Shown here piece after piece: positions 42,466 through 52,495 of a DNA stretch of 64,000 bases; position 1 is the first letter of the stretch; each line of letters starts with the position of its first letter. Under the pieces are notes generated by a model. That model made no database searches. It was not told the DNA's origin and worked only from the letters and a program-made list of their open reading frames with translations. The DNA lies in contig JAERSO010000113.1 of assembly GCA_016845585.1 (NCBI GenBank), positions 22,353-86,352 of the forward strand. Reading direction: 5' to 3'. A program made the translations under genes and the position numbers. This DNA is from Acidimicrobiaceae bacterium. GTDB lineage: Bacteria > Actinomycetota > Acidimicrobiia > Acidimicrobiales > Aldehydirespiratoraceae.

Positions 42466-43250
42466 GCGAACTCATCATCGAAGGGCTCCGTGCCTCGGTC
42501 GAAGGTCAGGAGATCCTCAAGGGCGTCGACCTCGTCGTGAAGTCGGGCGAGGTCGCGGCCGTCATGGGTCCGAACGGTTCCGGCAAGTCCACACTCTCCC
42601 ATGTCATCGCCGGTCGTCCCGGCTACGAGGTGACCGGTGGCTCGGTTCGTATCGACGATGTCGAGCTGCTGGCTCTCCCGACCTGGCAGCGGGCCCAGGC
42701 CGGACTGTTCCTCGCCATGCAGTACCCGACGGAGGTCCCCGGCGTGGCGTTGCGCGACCTGCTGCAGGCGTCGGCCAGCACCTCCGATGACCCCGACGAG
42801 ATCGACGCTCGTATGCGAGAAGAAGCCGAGCGCATCGGGTTCGGCGCCCAGTTCCTCGAGCGTCCCCTCAACGTCGACCTCTCCGGTGGCGAGAAGAAGC
42901 GCAACGAGACGCTTCAGCTCGGCGTCCTCCGTCCCAAGTTCGCCATCCTCGACGAACTCGACTCCGGTCTCGACGTCGACGCCCTCCGCATGGTGAGCGC
43001 CCGCATCGAGCAGGCGACGGAGGAGGACAGTCTCGGTGTGCTCGCCATCACCCACTACTCGCGACTCTTCGAGGAGTTGAGCCCCGACACGGTGCATGTG
43101 TTCGCCGACGGTCGCATCCAGGAGACCGGTGGCCCGAAGCTCGCCACCGAACTCGAGGAGACCGGGTACGAGCGCTGGGTGCAGCCTGTTGCGGCGGCTC
43201 AGCCGTCAGCGGGCCTGCCTGACGATCCGTTCGCCGACCCCTTCGCGTAG
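42462..43250 (+). CDS. sufC: Fe-S assembly ATPase SufC (copy 1)
   Basis: 262 residues. Walker A GPNGSGKST, signature LSGGEKKRNETLQLG and the SufC-specific AILDELDSGLDVDALRMVSARIE are complete. The last 30 residues (VQPVAAAQPSAGLPDDPFADPFA) are a proline-rich extension. It follows the Rieske gene with a four-base overlap, so sufD-Rieske-sufC form one unit. A second sufC gene is at 51682. It overlaps the convergent RidA-like gene by 52 bases. Confidence 0.93.
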   Translation: MSELIIEGLRASVEGQEILKGVDLVVKSGEVAAVMGPNGSGKSTLSHVIAGRPGYEVTGGSVRIDDVELLALPTWQRAQAGLFLAMQYPTEVPGVALRDLLQASASTSDDPDEIDARMREEAERIGFGAQFLERPLNVDLSGGEKKRNETLQLGVLRPKFAILDELDSGLDVDALRMVSARIEQATEEDSLGVLAITHYSRLFEELSPDTVHVFADGRIQETGGPKLATELEETGYERWVQPVAAAQPSAGLPDDPFADPFA

Positions 43251-44272
43251 GTCACGTCGACCACGATCCGGCTTCGGTCGCCGGCCAGCCCGAAGACCGG
43301 GAGACCCGTCGAGGCGGGCCCGGGCTTGGTGTAGTAGCCGTTGCGCACGGTCATGTTGTCGTGCAGTTCTTCGGCCGAACTCCCGCCGACGTAGAGCGAT
43401 GTGGCCTTGACCACCGCGTCGAAGTCGACCCCGTGGGCGCCGAGCCGCTGCTCGATGCCGGCCATGATCTGGCGGGTCTGCTCGACCAGTCCCGCGGACG
43501 TGTCGACCGATCGAGCCTGAACCCAGCCGAAACGGTGTGACCGCGACCCGGTGATGATCACGGGACCGATCGACTCCACCGGCTCCTGGACGGTCGAGTC
43601 GGTGGTGAACACGAGCCGGCCGTTGGCCGACGCCGCGCCTCGCCCTGCTGTTGTGACGGCCCCGGCGTCAGGGAGGAGCCCGTGGGCGGCAGCGACGGTG
43701 GTGACTTCGCCGAGTACCTCGTCGGGAGCCGTCCAGTGGGCGCTCAACAGGGCGGAGGTGTCTACGTCGACAGCCGACAGGACGTCGTCGAGCCGGTACT
43801 CCCCACTGTTGATCGACACCCAGGCCATTTCGGCGTCTCGTCGTATCGAGACACCCGGCGCCGTCGGTGATGCCGGCCCGAGGGCGCCGCAGAACACGTC
43901 GACCTCGAGGACCACGCCGTCGTAGTAGAAGTGCGGTACCGCAACGACATCGAGGATGACGTCGGGCGAAAGCGCTGCCCGAAACGCGGAGCACATCGCG
44001 TCCGCGTCGGCCATGTGGCCGGCGTGGGTGAACAGCACGAGGCGGGCCACATCAGCCGGCGCCATGCCGGCGCGGCCGATGATCTCGGCGACATGGCCGG
44101 CCACGATCTGGCTCTGGGCGACGAGGTCGCCCGCGGCGAGCACGTTGGCATCCCGATCGAGAGCGAGCTGGCCGCAACTCCACGCCTGGTCGCCGTCACG
44201 AACGAGGAACGAATACGGCACGTCGATTGCCATGTTCCAGAGGTCCTCGAAGGGAACGAAGTGTCGCGTCAC
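43199..44272 (-). CDS. Tandem RidA/YjgF-like protein
   Basis: 357 residues with two RidA-like regions, 1-175 and 200-357; the motif-rich parts are YSFLVRDGDQAWSCGQLALDRDANVLAAGDLVAQSQIV and GLVEQTRQIMAGIEQRLGAHGVDFDAVVKATSLYV. RidA proteins hydrolyse reactive enamine/imine intermediates; the double-domain form is less studied. The start GTG 44272 overlaps the stop of the racemase-family gene (GTGA), so the two are coupled. Confidence 0.7.
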   Translation of the reverse strand: MTRHFVPFEDLWNMAIDVPYSFLVRDGDQAWSCGQLALDRDANVLAAGDLVAQSQIVAGHVAEIIGRAGMAPADVARLVLFTHAGHMADADAMCSAFRAALSPDVILDVVAVPHFYYDGVVLEVDVFCGALGPASPTAPGVSIRRDAEMAWVSINSGEYRLDDVLSAVDVDTSALLSAHWTAPDEVLGEVTTVAAAHGLLPDAGAVTTAGRGAASANGRLVFTTDSTVQEPVESIGPVIITGSRSHRFGWVQARSVDTSAGLVEQTRQIMAGIEQRLGAHGVDFDAVVKATSLYVGGSSAEELHDNMTVRNGYYTKPGPASTGLPVFGLAGDRSRIVVDVTYAKGSANGSSGRPADG

Positions 44273-45048
44273 TCCGTGACTCCGACGGCCACGCGGAACA
44301 GCCGTCCGCGGCCGGGCAGTGTCTGATCGGCGCCTGCTGACCGCAGGGCGCCCCAGGCCAGCGCGTGATTGCTCGTCACGACCGGAACGCCGAGTGCGTC
44401 CTCCAGCGGCTGCACGATGGCGTTTGTGAGCCAACCCGTGCACGAGATGAACAGGCCGTCACTGTGGGGATCGAAGACGTCCCGTGCCGCCGAGGCGATC
44501 CGATCGGGATCGACCCGGTTCATCTCGGGGTCACCGTCGAGGTCGAATGTCGCCACGTGGTCGAGCGAGAACCCGGCCTCCTCGAAATGCTCGGCGACCA
44601 TGTGGGTCGTGCTCATGAGATACGGCGTGAGAAGCGAGAGACGCGAGCATCCCAGCAAACGGAGGCCATCGATCGCCGCGCCGATCGGCGTGACCACCGG
44701 AACGCCGGGGCGAACCCGGGCGATCTCGGCACACAGTCGCTTCTCGCCGACGGCCACGGTCCCTGAGGTGCAGGAGAAGCTGATCGACCCGAGCGGCTGA
44801 CCCGGCAGGAGTGTTTCCGTGCCGGCGGCAACATCACTGATCAGGCAGGCCAAGGTCTCCGGTGAGGCGACCGGGGCGAACGGGATCCTGGTGGCATGAA
44901 CCTCGACGCCGTCGACGCCGTCCAGAAAAGCCCGGAAGTCGAGGAGGCTGGCGCGGTCGGTGGCGAGGCCGAGGAACCCCAGTGAGGCCAGCGGGTTGAT
45001 CGTTTCCCGGAATTCGGGGGTGAGCCGCTGGATCGGTCGATCTCGCAT
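44269..45048 (-). CDS. Asp/Glu racemase superfamily protein (maleate isomerase/arylmalonate decarboxylase-like)
   Basis: 259 residues with the two-cysteine layout of the family: first Cys in GSISFSCTSGTVAVGEKRL and second Cys in GLFISCTGWLTNAIVQPLEDALGVPVVTSNHALAW. The segment VPVVTPIGAAIDGLRLLGCSRLSLLTPYL also fits maleate cis-trans isomerases. It could act in degradation of an N-heterocycle or dicarboxylic acid, with the coupled RidA-like protein removing a reactive intermediate; that is inference. ATG 45048 is chosen because a further upstream ATG would overlap the divergent pterin gene. Confidence 0.75.
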   Translation of the reverse strand: MRDRPIQRLTPEFRETINPLASLGFLGLATDRASLLDFRAFLDGVDGVEVHATRIPFAPVASPETLACLISDVAAGTETLLPGQPLGSISFSCTSGTVAVGEKRLCAEIARVRPGVPVVTPIGAAIDGLRLLGCSRLSLLTPYLMSTTHMVAEHFEEAGFSLDHVATFDLDGDPEMNRVDPDRIASAARDVFDPHSDGLFISCTGWLTNAIVQPLEDALGVPVVTSNHALAWGALRSAGADQTLPGRGRLFRVAVGVTE

Positions 45049-45091
45049 CCTGGCATCCTCGTACACGGGTGGGCGTGGCACAATCACCGCC

Positions 45092-45376
45092 ATGAGTGGA
45101 ACCGTCCTGAGCGAACCCGAGATCGATGCCCTGCTGGATCAACATCCCGATTGGGCCCGTGAGGATGGGGGCCTCGAGCGCACCTTCGAGTTCGGGTCGT
45201 TCGTCGTGGCGTTCAGCTTCATGTCGAGTGTGGCGCGGATCAGCGAGGAGCTCTTTCACCACCCGGAATGGAGCAATGTCTACGGCACCGTGCGGGTGCG
45301 AATCACCGACCATGATGCCGGCGGGCTCTCGACCCTCGACCGCACATGGATCGAACGGGTTGACGCTCTCGGCTGA
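45092..45376 (+). CDS. Pterin-4a-carbinolamine dehydratase
   Basis: 94 residues with the catalytic motif LFHHPEWSNVYGTVRVRITDHDAGGL (the conserved H-H-P ... H-D). It dehydrates 4a-hydroxytetrahydrobiopterin or related pterins, recycling the cofactor of aromatic amino-acid hydroxylases; no such hydroxylase is in the window. ATG 45092 lies seven bases after CACAAT, a leaderless-type start. Divergent from the racemase-family gene. Confidence 0.9.
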   Translation: MSGTVLSEPEIDALLDQHPDWAREDGGLERTFEFGSFVVAFSFMSSVARISEELFHHPEWSNVYGTVRVRITDHDAGGLSTLDRTWIERVDALG

Positions 45377-45394
45377 GCGCGAGAGGCAACCCGG

Positions 45395-46396
45395 CTAGAG
45401 GTCCGAGACGGGGAGCTCCCAGGGCCCGGAGTTCGGCGCGAGCTCCTCGGCAAACGGGGCATCGACCGATGCGTAGAGCTTCACCGATGTGGCCGTCTGC
45501 AGCCCGTAGTAGACGAACTGGCCGACGAGATTGATCAGGATGCCGATGATCGGGATCAGGTTGACGACACCGAGGCCGAGATTGATGGCGAAGAGGATCA
45601 GGTTCACCACCAGAACGCGACCCGCCACGGTGCCCCACTGAGGCTTCACGATTGCGAGGGCGGTACGGAACGGAGGCTTGTCGGTCGGGCCCACGAAGAG
45701 ACCGCCACCGGCGATCGTCATGATCGGGAAGAAGTAGATGACCACGGCGAGGGTGAGAGGAACGACGAGGAACAGCAGTGCCGGGGACACGGCAATCGCC
45801 AGAACCCAGAGCAGAACGAGGGGAAGAAAGCCGACGAGGCCCCAGAGGAGGCTGATGCCGATCCAACGCCCAACGCGGCGGAAGGCGAGCCCGAAGCACT
45901 GGCCGGCACCCATTGGCTCACCATGGTGGCGCGCTCCGAGCAGGAGTGTTGCGGCGCCCATTCCGAGGACGGTGACGACCCAGACCAGAACCACGCCGAT
46001 CCCGGCCAGGATGAAGAACGAGGCCGAAGCGTCGAAGTCGATGCTGTCGATGTAGGCACGGTCCAGAGGATCGTTGTCGGCATCGAATCCCGGCTGCATC
46101 ACTCGATCGATGATGTCGAAGATGTCGGGATCGAGTGCCGACGCCGCGGCGACGACGATCAGCAGGGCACCAGCGATGAATCCCACGAAGGTCAGCGCGC
46201 CGATGCCGAGAAGTGAGGTCCAGTTGTCCTTGAAGAGTTCCCACGCGGACCCGATGATGCCCGCGCCGCTCCTGTCCTCGTACTTGGGTGGCCCTGCCTT
46301 CGGCGAGTGGTGGTCGGTCCACTGGCTGCCGTCCCAGTAGCGGTACATGGCCGGATTCTCCGGATCATCGAACCAGCCGGCGGGAGGAAGACTCAT
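45395..46396 (-). CDS. Polytopic membrane protein with N-terminal DUF2510 domain
   Basis: 333 residues. Residues 1-35 (PAGWFDDPENPAMYRYWDGSQWTDH) are a DUF2510 domain, a short W-rich module common in actinobacterial membrane proteins. About six hydrophobic helices follow, with a loop of acidic residues (DADNDPLDRAYIDSIDFD). The membrane part resembles DUF4013/glycerophosphoryl-type integral proteins only loosely. Function unknown. A TACCCT box lies eight bases before the ATG. Confidence 0.7.
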   Translation of the reverse strand: MSLPPAGWFDDPENPAMYRYWDGSQWTDHHSPKAGPPKYEDRSGAGIIGSAWELFKDNWTSLLGIGALTFVGFIAGALLIVVAAASALDPDIFDIIDRVMQPGFDADNDPLDRAYIDSIDFDASASFFILAGIGVVLVWVVTVLGMGAATLLLGARHHGEPMGAGQCFGLAFRRVGRWIGISLLWGLVGFLPLVLLWVLAIAVSPALLFLVVPLTLAVVIYFFPIMTIAGGGLFVGPTDKPPFRTALAIVKPQWGTVAGRVLVVNLILFAINLGLGVVNLIPIIGILINLVGQFVYYGLQTATSVKLYASVDAPFAEELAPNSGPWELPVSDL

Positions 46397-46436
46397 AGTC
46401 GGCGAGGGTAGTGGGTCACCCCCGTAGAATCGGAGC

Positions 46437-47108
46437 ATGGCCCCTGAGAAGTTCGAAGAGTTCGTCGATCCGGTCGACGGCACCCACTGGACGGTCGACA
46501 TGGGCTTTCTGGGCTCACGCTGGCGGTGCGTCTGGGGGGCGGGGTGCCAGGGAATCCTCGATGACCCGGCGGAGGAGCTCCAGCAGGGCTGCTGCTCGGT
46601 TGGTGTGGAGTTGTTCGATGACGATGAGGCCATGCTGATCTCCGCGCTGGCCCCGACGATCGATCCCGAGCGTTGGCAGTTCTGGTCGGTTGCGGCCGAG
46701 TCCGGGATCTTTCGTGATGAGAAGCGAAACCACACGGCGCTGGTGGAGGGCGCCTGCATATTCCTGAACCGTGTGGGCTTCGCCGGCGGGGCTGGTTGTG
46801 CGCTCCACCTGCAGGCCGAGGCGGACGGTGAGCGCCCGATGGACTGGAAGCCTGCCGTGTGCTGGCAGCTCCCGCTGCGGGCCGAAGGCGCGGACGGCGA
46901 GGCGGCAACCCTCCGGCGGTGGTCACGCGCCGACTGGGGGAGTGATGCCACGATGGCGTGGTGCTGCACCGAGGAGTCGGCCGCGTTCGTAGGGGATCAG
47001 CCCACGGCCGAGACGTTGGCGGGTGAACTCGAAGCCCTCGTCGGCCCCGAGGTCGCGGTGTTGATCACGGAACGGGCCCGGCAGCGCTTTCCGGCGGATT
47101 CGGAATAG
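46437..47108 (+). CDS. Conserved hypothetical protein with cysteine clusters
   Basis: 223 residues. Cysteines fall in WRCVWGAGCQGI, GCCSVGVELFDDDE, GACIFLNRVGFAGGAGCALH, AVCWQ and AWCCTEES. Spacing suggests a metal-binding site of the kind seen in proteins that bind zinc or iron (CxCx12CC-like), as well as FLNR and GCALH that recur in such families. No signal peptide. It starts at ATG 46437, six bases after TAGAAT (leaderless-type). Function unknown. Confidence 0.6.
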   Translation: MAPEKFEEFVDPVDGTHWTVDMGFLGSRWRCVWGAGCQGILDDPAEELQQGCCSVGVELFDDDEAMLISALAPTIDPERWQFWSVAAESGIFRDEKRNHTALVEGACIFLNRVGFAGGAGCALHLQAEADGERPMDWKPAVCWQLPLRAEGADGEAATLRRWSRADWGSDATMAWCCTEESAAFVGDQPTAETLAGELEALVGPEVAVLITERARQRFPADSE

Positions 47109-47829
47109 CCAGATACGCCTCGGCGGGGATCCGAACGAGCCCGGCCAGGCCGAGCGCAGTCCGGTCGTCGTCACACAGGTCGCCAATCGATCGCTGCACG
47201 GCCTCGAAGATCGCGTCGACGTCGTTGCCGAGCGCGGTGACGAGCGGAAGACCCGGCGTCGGCTCGGTCCACTCGAGGACGCGGAGCGCGGCGGCGAACT
47301 CCTCGTGTTGTTGCATCAACCGCCACGAGACGGCGTCGAGGGCGGCGATGTCGGCGTGGCCCCCGGCGACCGCACGAGCCGATTCCAGGTGCTGTCCGGT
47401 GTGGAGCAGATCATCGAACCACCAGCCCCGTTTGGTGAGGTGGTTGTAGGGCGCCGCGAATCCGGATTGGGAGAAGGTCTGGTTGTAGGCGAATCGAGCG
47501 TTGCTGAACTCGTCGAGCATCGCGCGCTCGTCGTCCGTCCGGACCATGAACGGGCTGTTGTAGTAGCCCGGCGCGCAGTCGTCGATTCCGAAATCGGGTG
47601 TTCCGACGATGGCGACCTCGCCGTGCAGCCACAGTCGGTACGGCATGCCGCAGGTCTGGCTCAGCACGAGGTCGGGGCTGCGCCAGACCTCGAACTCCTC
47701 GGCGTCCTGTGAGAGCGATTCGGGACTGTCGATTCCGGCGGCGGCGAGGTTGGCTCGGATCAGTGACCAGTAGCGCTCGTGCACCCCGTCGAGCTCCGGC
47801 CGGCGATACATCATCAGGTTGGCGATCAT
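47065..47829 (-). CDS. PhnD-like substrate-binding protein without signal peptide
   Basis: 254 residues similar to periplasmic phosphate/phosphonate-binding proteins: LVLSQTCGMPYRLWLHGEVAIVGTPDFGIDDCAPGYYNSPFMV and DAEEFEVWRSPDLVLS. It has no N-terminal signal or lipobox, so it may act in the cytoplasm or be exported otherwise. The substrate is uncertain. The start ATG 47829 overlaps the TGA of the TPR gene upstream by one base, so the two are coupled. It overlaps the end of the Cys-rich gene by 44 bases. Confidence 0.65.
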   Translation of the reverse strand: MIANLMMYRRPELDGVHERYWSLIRANLAAAGIDSPESLSQDAEEFEVWRSPDLVLSQTCGMPYRLWLHGEVAIVGTPDFGIDDCAPGYYNSPFMVRTDDERAMLDEFSNARFAYNQTFSQSGFAAPYNHLTKRGWWFDDLLHTGQHLESARAVAGGHADIAALDAVSWRLMQQHEEFAAALRVLEWTEPTPGLPLVTALGNDVDAIFEAVQRSIGDLCDDDRTALGLAGLVRIPAEAYLAIPNPPESAAGPVP

Positions 47830-49496
47830 CAGTCGTCTCCCATTCCTCGGCACATGCACGACGATGTGATCGACGTGTCCGTCTTGGCCAGAGCGGCGTC
47901 GAGACGAGCCTGGAGAGCCGCCAGCTCGGCGGACTCGCCACGTCGGGCGACACACTCGACAAGGCCGTGGAGCGCCCACACATTGTCGAGATGTTGCGCG
48001 CATCGCTGTAGGCCCGGATCGAGTCCGAGGTCGGCACGGCAGACCGCCTCGGCCTCGTCGTAGTGGCCCTGTTCGGTCAGTAGCGCGGCGAGGGCGTGCC
48101 GCGGCGGGTGCATCCATGCCCACGGCTCGGTGTAGGCGAGGTCGTCGTCGCGCTGCACGGCTTCGCGCAGGCTCGCGAAGGCGATGTCGTGGTTGCCTCG
48201 GTGGTATTCGACCTCGCCGTCGAGCATCTTCTCACCCACGCCGAGAACGTCGACCGCAGCATTGTTGAAGAAGCGTCGATCGGCCGGGATCCGTGCGACG
48301 GCGTCGGCGAACCGGGCCCGCTCGGCGTCGGCGGCCTCGAAGTTCTTCAGTGTGGCCAGGGCGATGCCCTTGGCGTAGTGGTGCATCGCCGTCGACACGC
48401 AGTACAGGTCGGCATCGCCTGGCATGGGCTCGTCGACGATGTCTCGCCACCGCCCGAAGCGCACCAGCACATGCATCTTCATGGAGTAGTAGCCCTCCAT
48501 GGTGACGGCGAGCTGTGGTTTGTCGCTCACTCCGAGCACGTCCGGAGTGAGGGTGGCACACATCTTGGTCGCCGCAGCCATGGCCGGTTCGAACTGGCCG
48601 AGGAGCATGCACGTGTACATCATCAGATGGAGGTTGTGGCAGCGGGCGGCGGTGTAGAAGTTGAACGGGCCGGCGTACTCGACGTACAGGTCGTCAGCCG
48701 CGATCGCTCTCTCGCTCGCGATCTTCGCCTTCTCGTACTCACCGCACAGCACATAGGTGTGGCCGGGCATGTGGTTCATGTGCCCCGCATCGGGGCACAT
48801 GTCGCCGAGGAGATCGGCCGCTCGCATCGAACGCTCCGGCTCGTTCGACATCTCGGTGGCGTGGATGTGAAGGTGCAGGATCGCCGGATGCTGGGGCTCG
48901 CCGGCCTCGTCTTTCAGTTTCATGGATCGTTCGAGAACCTCCAACGCTTGGAGCGTGTCAGCCCCTTCGGTCGGCGTGCCTCGCTTCACGTCCCACAGTT
49001 GCCACGGCGTGCGGGTGATCGCCGCCTCGACGAACACGGCCATCACGTCGTGGTCATCGGGGAACCGGCGATAGACGTCCCGCATGGCATCGGCGTAGTC
49101 GTCGTCCCAGCGGTCGAACTCCGCACCGGACACACCGTGCGGTACTTGGAACCGCATCGCCATGGCTTCGACCAATGCGTTCTCGATTGGTGGTGCGGTG
49201 TGCGCTCGCTCCCGGGCCGCCGCGATGTGGCCGTAGCCGAACGCTGTGGCCGCGTCAGCCTCGGCCTCGCTGAACTGGCGCCACACATTGTTGAGGAACG
49301 GCCCGACGCCGAGTGCAGCGCCCCAATGGGCCATCACACAGTCCGGATCGTGCTCGAGTGCTCGCTCGAAACACCGGATGCCTTCTTCGTGGTTGAAGCC
49401 GTAGACCCAGTTCAGCCCGAGATCGAACCAGCGCTGAGCTTCCGCTGACGTTGTCGAGATCTGTCTCGTGTGTCTGCCGAGGTCGAAACGGTCCAT
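47829..49496 (-). CDS. Large TPR-domain protein with C-terminal CxC
   Basis: 555 residues of helix-turn-helix repeats, for example WFDLGLNWVYGFNHEEGIRCFERALEHDPDCVMAHWGAALGVGP and ALAALLTEQGHYDEAEAVCRADLGLDPG. A His-rich conserved stretch, ILHLHIHATEMSNEPERSMRAADLLGDMCPDAGHMNHMPGHTYVLCGEYEKA, could bind metal. The C-terminus ends SSCMCRGMGDD. Such proteins are widespread but without an assigned function. Coupled to the PhnD-like gene. Confidence 0.7.
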   Translation of the reverse strand: MDRFDLGRHTRQISTTSAEAQRWFDLGLNWVYGFNHEEGIRCFERALEHDPDCVMAHWGAALGVGPFLNNVWRQFSEAEADAATAFGYGHIAAARERAHTAPPIENALVEAMAMRFQVPHGVSGAEFDRWDDDYADAMRDVYRRFPDDHDVMAVFVEAAITRTPWQLWDVKRGTPTEGADTLQALEVLERSMKLKDEAGEPQHPAILHLHIHATEMSNEPERSMRAADLLGDMCPDAGHMNHMPGHTYVLCGEYEKAKIASERAIAADDLYVEYAGPFNFYTAARCHNLHLMMYTCMLLGQFEPAMAAATKMCATLTPDVLGVSDKPQLAVTMEGYYSMKMHVLVRFGRWRDIVDEPMPGDADLYCVSTAMHHYAKGIALATLKNFEAADAERARFADAVARIPADRRFFNNAAVDVLGVGEKMLDGEVEYHRGNHDIAFASLREAVQRDDDLAYTEPWAWMHPPRHALAALLTEQGHYDEAEAVCRADLGLDPGLQRCAQHLDNVWALHGLVECVARRGESAELAALQARLDAALAKTDTSITSSCMCRGMGDD

Positions 49497-49508
49497 CGCA
49501 GGTGGACG

Positions 49509-49937
49509 CTACCGCTCGACCGGGTCGCCGATCTCAACAGGCCCACCGCTCAGGACACGACAGATGACGCCCGCCCGTCGCCGGAGTGCATCCTTGGCGC
49601 CTCGCCCGAGCTCGTCGTCGAGCAGCTTGCACGGCGCCGCGATTCCTACGACCTCGAGCTCCACCACACCGATCGTCCAGCGGTGACCCGGGGTCGTGGG
49701 GACGGGTCCGACGTCGATGGTGATGTTGCGACGAGTGAGCAGCGGATCGATGGGCGCGCCGAACTTCTCCGACGCCTCCGCCAGATCCGACGCGCTCTGG
49801 ACACTGACCTGGCGGTGGCGCGAGCCGTGACACCGGTCACCGACAATGCCGGCTGCCGTCTCGACCTCGATGCGCTCGACCGCCCGCATGCCGAGTCGGG
49901 TCGCCTTGGCGATCTGCAGGCCGATGACCACGGGCAT
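49509..49937 (-). CDS. MOSC-domain protein
   Basis: 142 residues with the MOSC signature elements GIVGDRCHGSRHRQVSVQSASDLAEAS, NITIDVG (the conserved N-x-x residues after TRR) and VGIAAPCKLLDDELGRG with a likely reactive cysteine. MOSC domains bind the molybdenum cofactor or carry sulfur; here the gene lies two bases-plus after sufU, so a role in sulfur transfer from SufS/SufU is conceivable. ATG 49937 has GGTGG five bases upstream; an in-frame GTG at 49946 is the alternative. Confidence 0.75.
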   Translation of the reverse strand: MPVVIGLQIAKATRLGMRAVERIEVETAAGIVGDRCHGSRHRQVSVQSASDLAEASEKFGAPIDPLLTRRNITIDVGPVPTTPGHRWTIGVVELEVVGIAAPCKLLDDELGRGAKDALRRRAGVICRVLSGGPVEIGDPVER

Positions 49938-49949
49938 GGAATCCACCGC

Positions 49950-50447
49950 TCAGGTGATGGGGGAGGCCTCGTCGAGGGCCTGGGCGAGCGTGTTCCAGCT
50001 GAGCGTGGCGCACTTGATTCGCACGGGGAACTTCACCACACCCTTGAGTGCTTCGAGGTCGCCGAGCTTCGTGTCGCCGGAATCGATCGAGAGCTCGATT
50101 CCCATGTCGGCCTCGGTGCCGTCGCCGCCGATCTCGCCTTCGTGGATCGACATGAGGCCCTTGAACGCCCCGATCAGCTTGCGAGCCTCGGGCACGGTCT
50201 TGCCCTTCACCGCGGCCGACATCATCGACGCCGACGACTGGCTGATCGAGCAACCCTGGCCGCCGATGGCGATGTCGGTGATGGTGCCGTCGTCCTCCAC
50301 GTCGATGTAGACGATGATCTCGTCGCCACAGAGCGGGTTGAATCCCTCGGTCTTCACCGCGGGTGGTGACTCCAACTCGCCTCGGTTTCGAGGAGAACGG
50401 TAGTGGTCGAGGATGATCTCTCGGTAGAGGTCTTCGAGGCCAGGCAT
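49950..50447 (-). CDS. sufU: SufU-type sulfur-transfer protein
   Basis: 165 residues with the SufU ligands Cys40 (GFNPLCGDEI), Cys66 (GGQGCSISQSSASMM) and Cys146 (RIKCATLSWNTLAQAL), plus Asp42. SufU accepts persulfide sulfur from SufS in Gram-positive and actinobacterial SUF systems. It is eight bases downstream of sufS and is followed by the MOSC gene. Confidence 0.93.
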   Translation of the reverse strand: MPGLEDLYREIILDHYRSPRNRGELESPPAVKTEGFNPLCGDEIIVYIDVEDDGTITDIAIGGQGCSISQSSASMMSAAVKGKTVPEARKLIGAFKGLMSIHEGEIGGDGTEADMGIELSIDSGDTKLGDLEALKGVVKFPVRIKCATLSWNTLAQALDEASPIT

Positions 50448-50455
50448 GCTGATCC

Positions 50456-51681
50456 TTAGAACGAGAAGATGTCGGACGCCTCATCGAGCGTCTCGGCGAG
50501 CAGATCGATATCCGACTCGTCGTTGTAGATGTACAACGAGACCCGGCTGGTGGCGGGGACGCCAAGCGTTTGCAGCAAGGGTTTGGCGCAGTGATGTCCG
50601 GCGCGCACGCAGATGCCCTTCTGGTCGAGCACCTGGGCGACATCGTGGGGATGCACCTGGTCGTAGACGAACGACAGCACGCCGCCGCGCTCGGCGGGTT
50701 CGGACGGGCCGTGGATCGTGATCTTGTCGCCGTGACGTTCCTTCAGCGTGCGCAGGGCGTAGGCGGTGAGCTCGACTTCGTGCTTTCGCACTTCGTCCAT
50801 GCCGATCTCATTGAGGTAGTCGATGGCGGCGCCGAGGCCGACGGCTTCGGCCACCATCGGCGTGCCGGCTTCGAACTTCCAGGGAAGCTCGTTGCAGGTG
50901 AAGCCCTCCTTGGTGACATGCAGAATCATTTCGCCGCCTCCGAGGAACGGCGGCATGGCTTCGAGGATCTCCTCGTGCGCCCACAGCACGCCGATGCCCA
51001 TCGGGCCGAGCATCTTGTGGCCGGTGAAGACGAGGAAGTCGGCGCCCATGGCCTGGACGTCGGTGGGGACGTGAGGCACGTACTGGCTGGCGTCGACGGC
51101 GATCAGCGCACCGTGGGCATGGGCAGCCTCGGCCAGGCGCTCGATCGGGTTGATCGTGCCGAGCACATTGCTCATCGCAGTGACGGACAACAACTTGGCG
51201 CCGTCGAGCAGTTCGTCGAGGTTGCTCAGATCGAGGTGGCCGTCGTCGCCGACCGGGATCCACCGCAGTTCGATGCCCTTCTCGGCCGCGAGCATGTGCC
51301 ACGGGACGATGTTGGCGTGGTGCTCCATCTCGGAGATGACGACGACGTCGCCGTCGCCGAGGTTGGCTCCACCCCACGAGCGGGCCAGCAGATTCATCGC
51401 CTCGGTGGCGTTCTTGGTGAACACGACCTCCTTGGTGGCGGGCGCATTGATGAACGCGGCGACCTTCTTGCGAGCGCCCTCGATGGCGTCGGTGGCCTTG
51501 ACCGCGATTTCATAGGAGCCGCGATGCACGTTGGCATTGATGGTCTCGTAGTAGGTCGACATGGCGTCGATGACCTGCTGCGGCTTCTGCGATGTGTTGC
51601 CGGAGTCGAGATAGACGAGCGGCGTGCCGTGGACCTCTTGGTCCAGTACCGGGAAGTCGGCCTTCACTGCCACCCAATCGG

Positions 51682-51685
<4 letters not shown>
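50456..51685 (-). CDS. sufS: Cysteine desulfurase SufS
   Basis: 409 residues. The PLP lysine is in DFLVFTGHKMLGPMGIGVLW; the catalytic Cys366 is in GICVRAGHHCAKPLLQTLGV. The N-terminal YLDSGNTSQKPQQVIDAMSTYY and VVISEMEHHANIVPWH are typical of class II desulfurases. It removes sulfur from cysteine for Fe-S assembly; related enzymes also act on selenocysteine, which is notable given the selenoprotein gene in the same gene run. It overlaps the second sufC gene by four bases. Confidence 0.93.
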
Positions 51686-52443
<758 letters not shown>

Positions 52444-52475
52444 GAGCGAAAGTCTATGCGTGCGGTCGGGTTTGT

Positions 52476-52495
52476 CCTACGGCCATAGTGCTAAT
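52476..52495 (-). promoter_or_regulatory. Operator-like site upstream of sufC2 (ACTA-N5-GTAG)
   Basis: Read on the minus strand, ATTAGC (52495-52490) is followed by ACTATGGCCGTAGG (52489-52476). ATTAGCACTA matches the sufD site exactly, and ACTAT-N3-CGTAGGA-N-AAA matches the sufB site. It lies between the methyltransferase stop and the sufC2 start, 32 bases upstream of the ATG. Confidence 0.6.
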
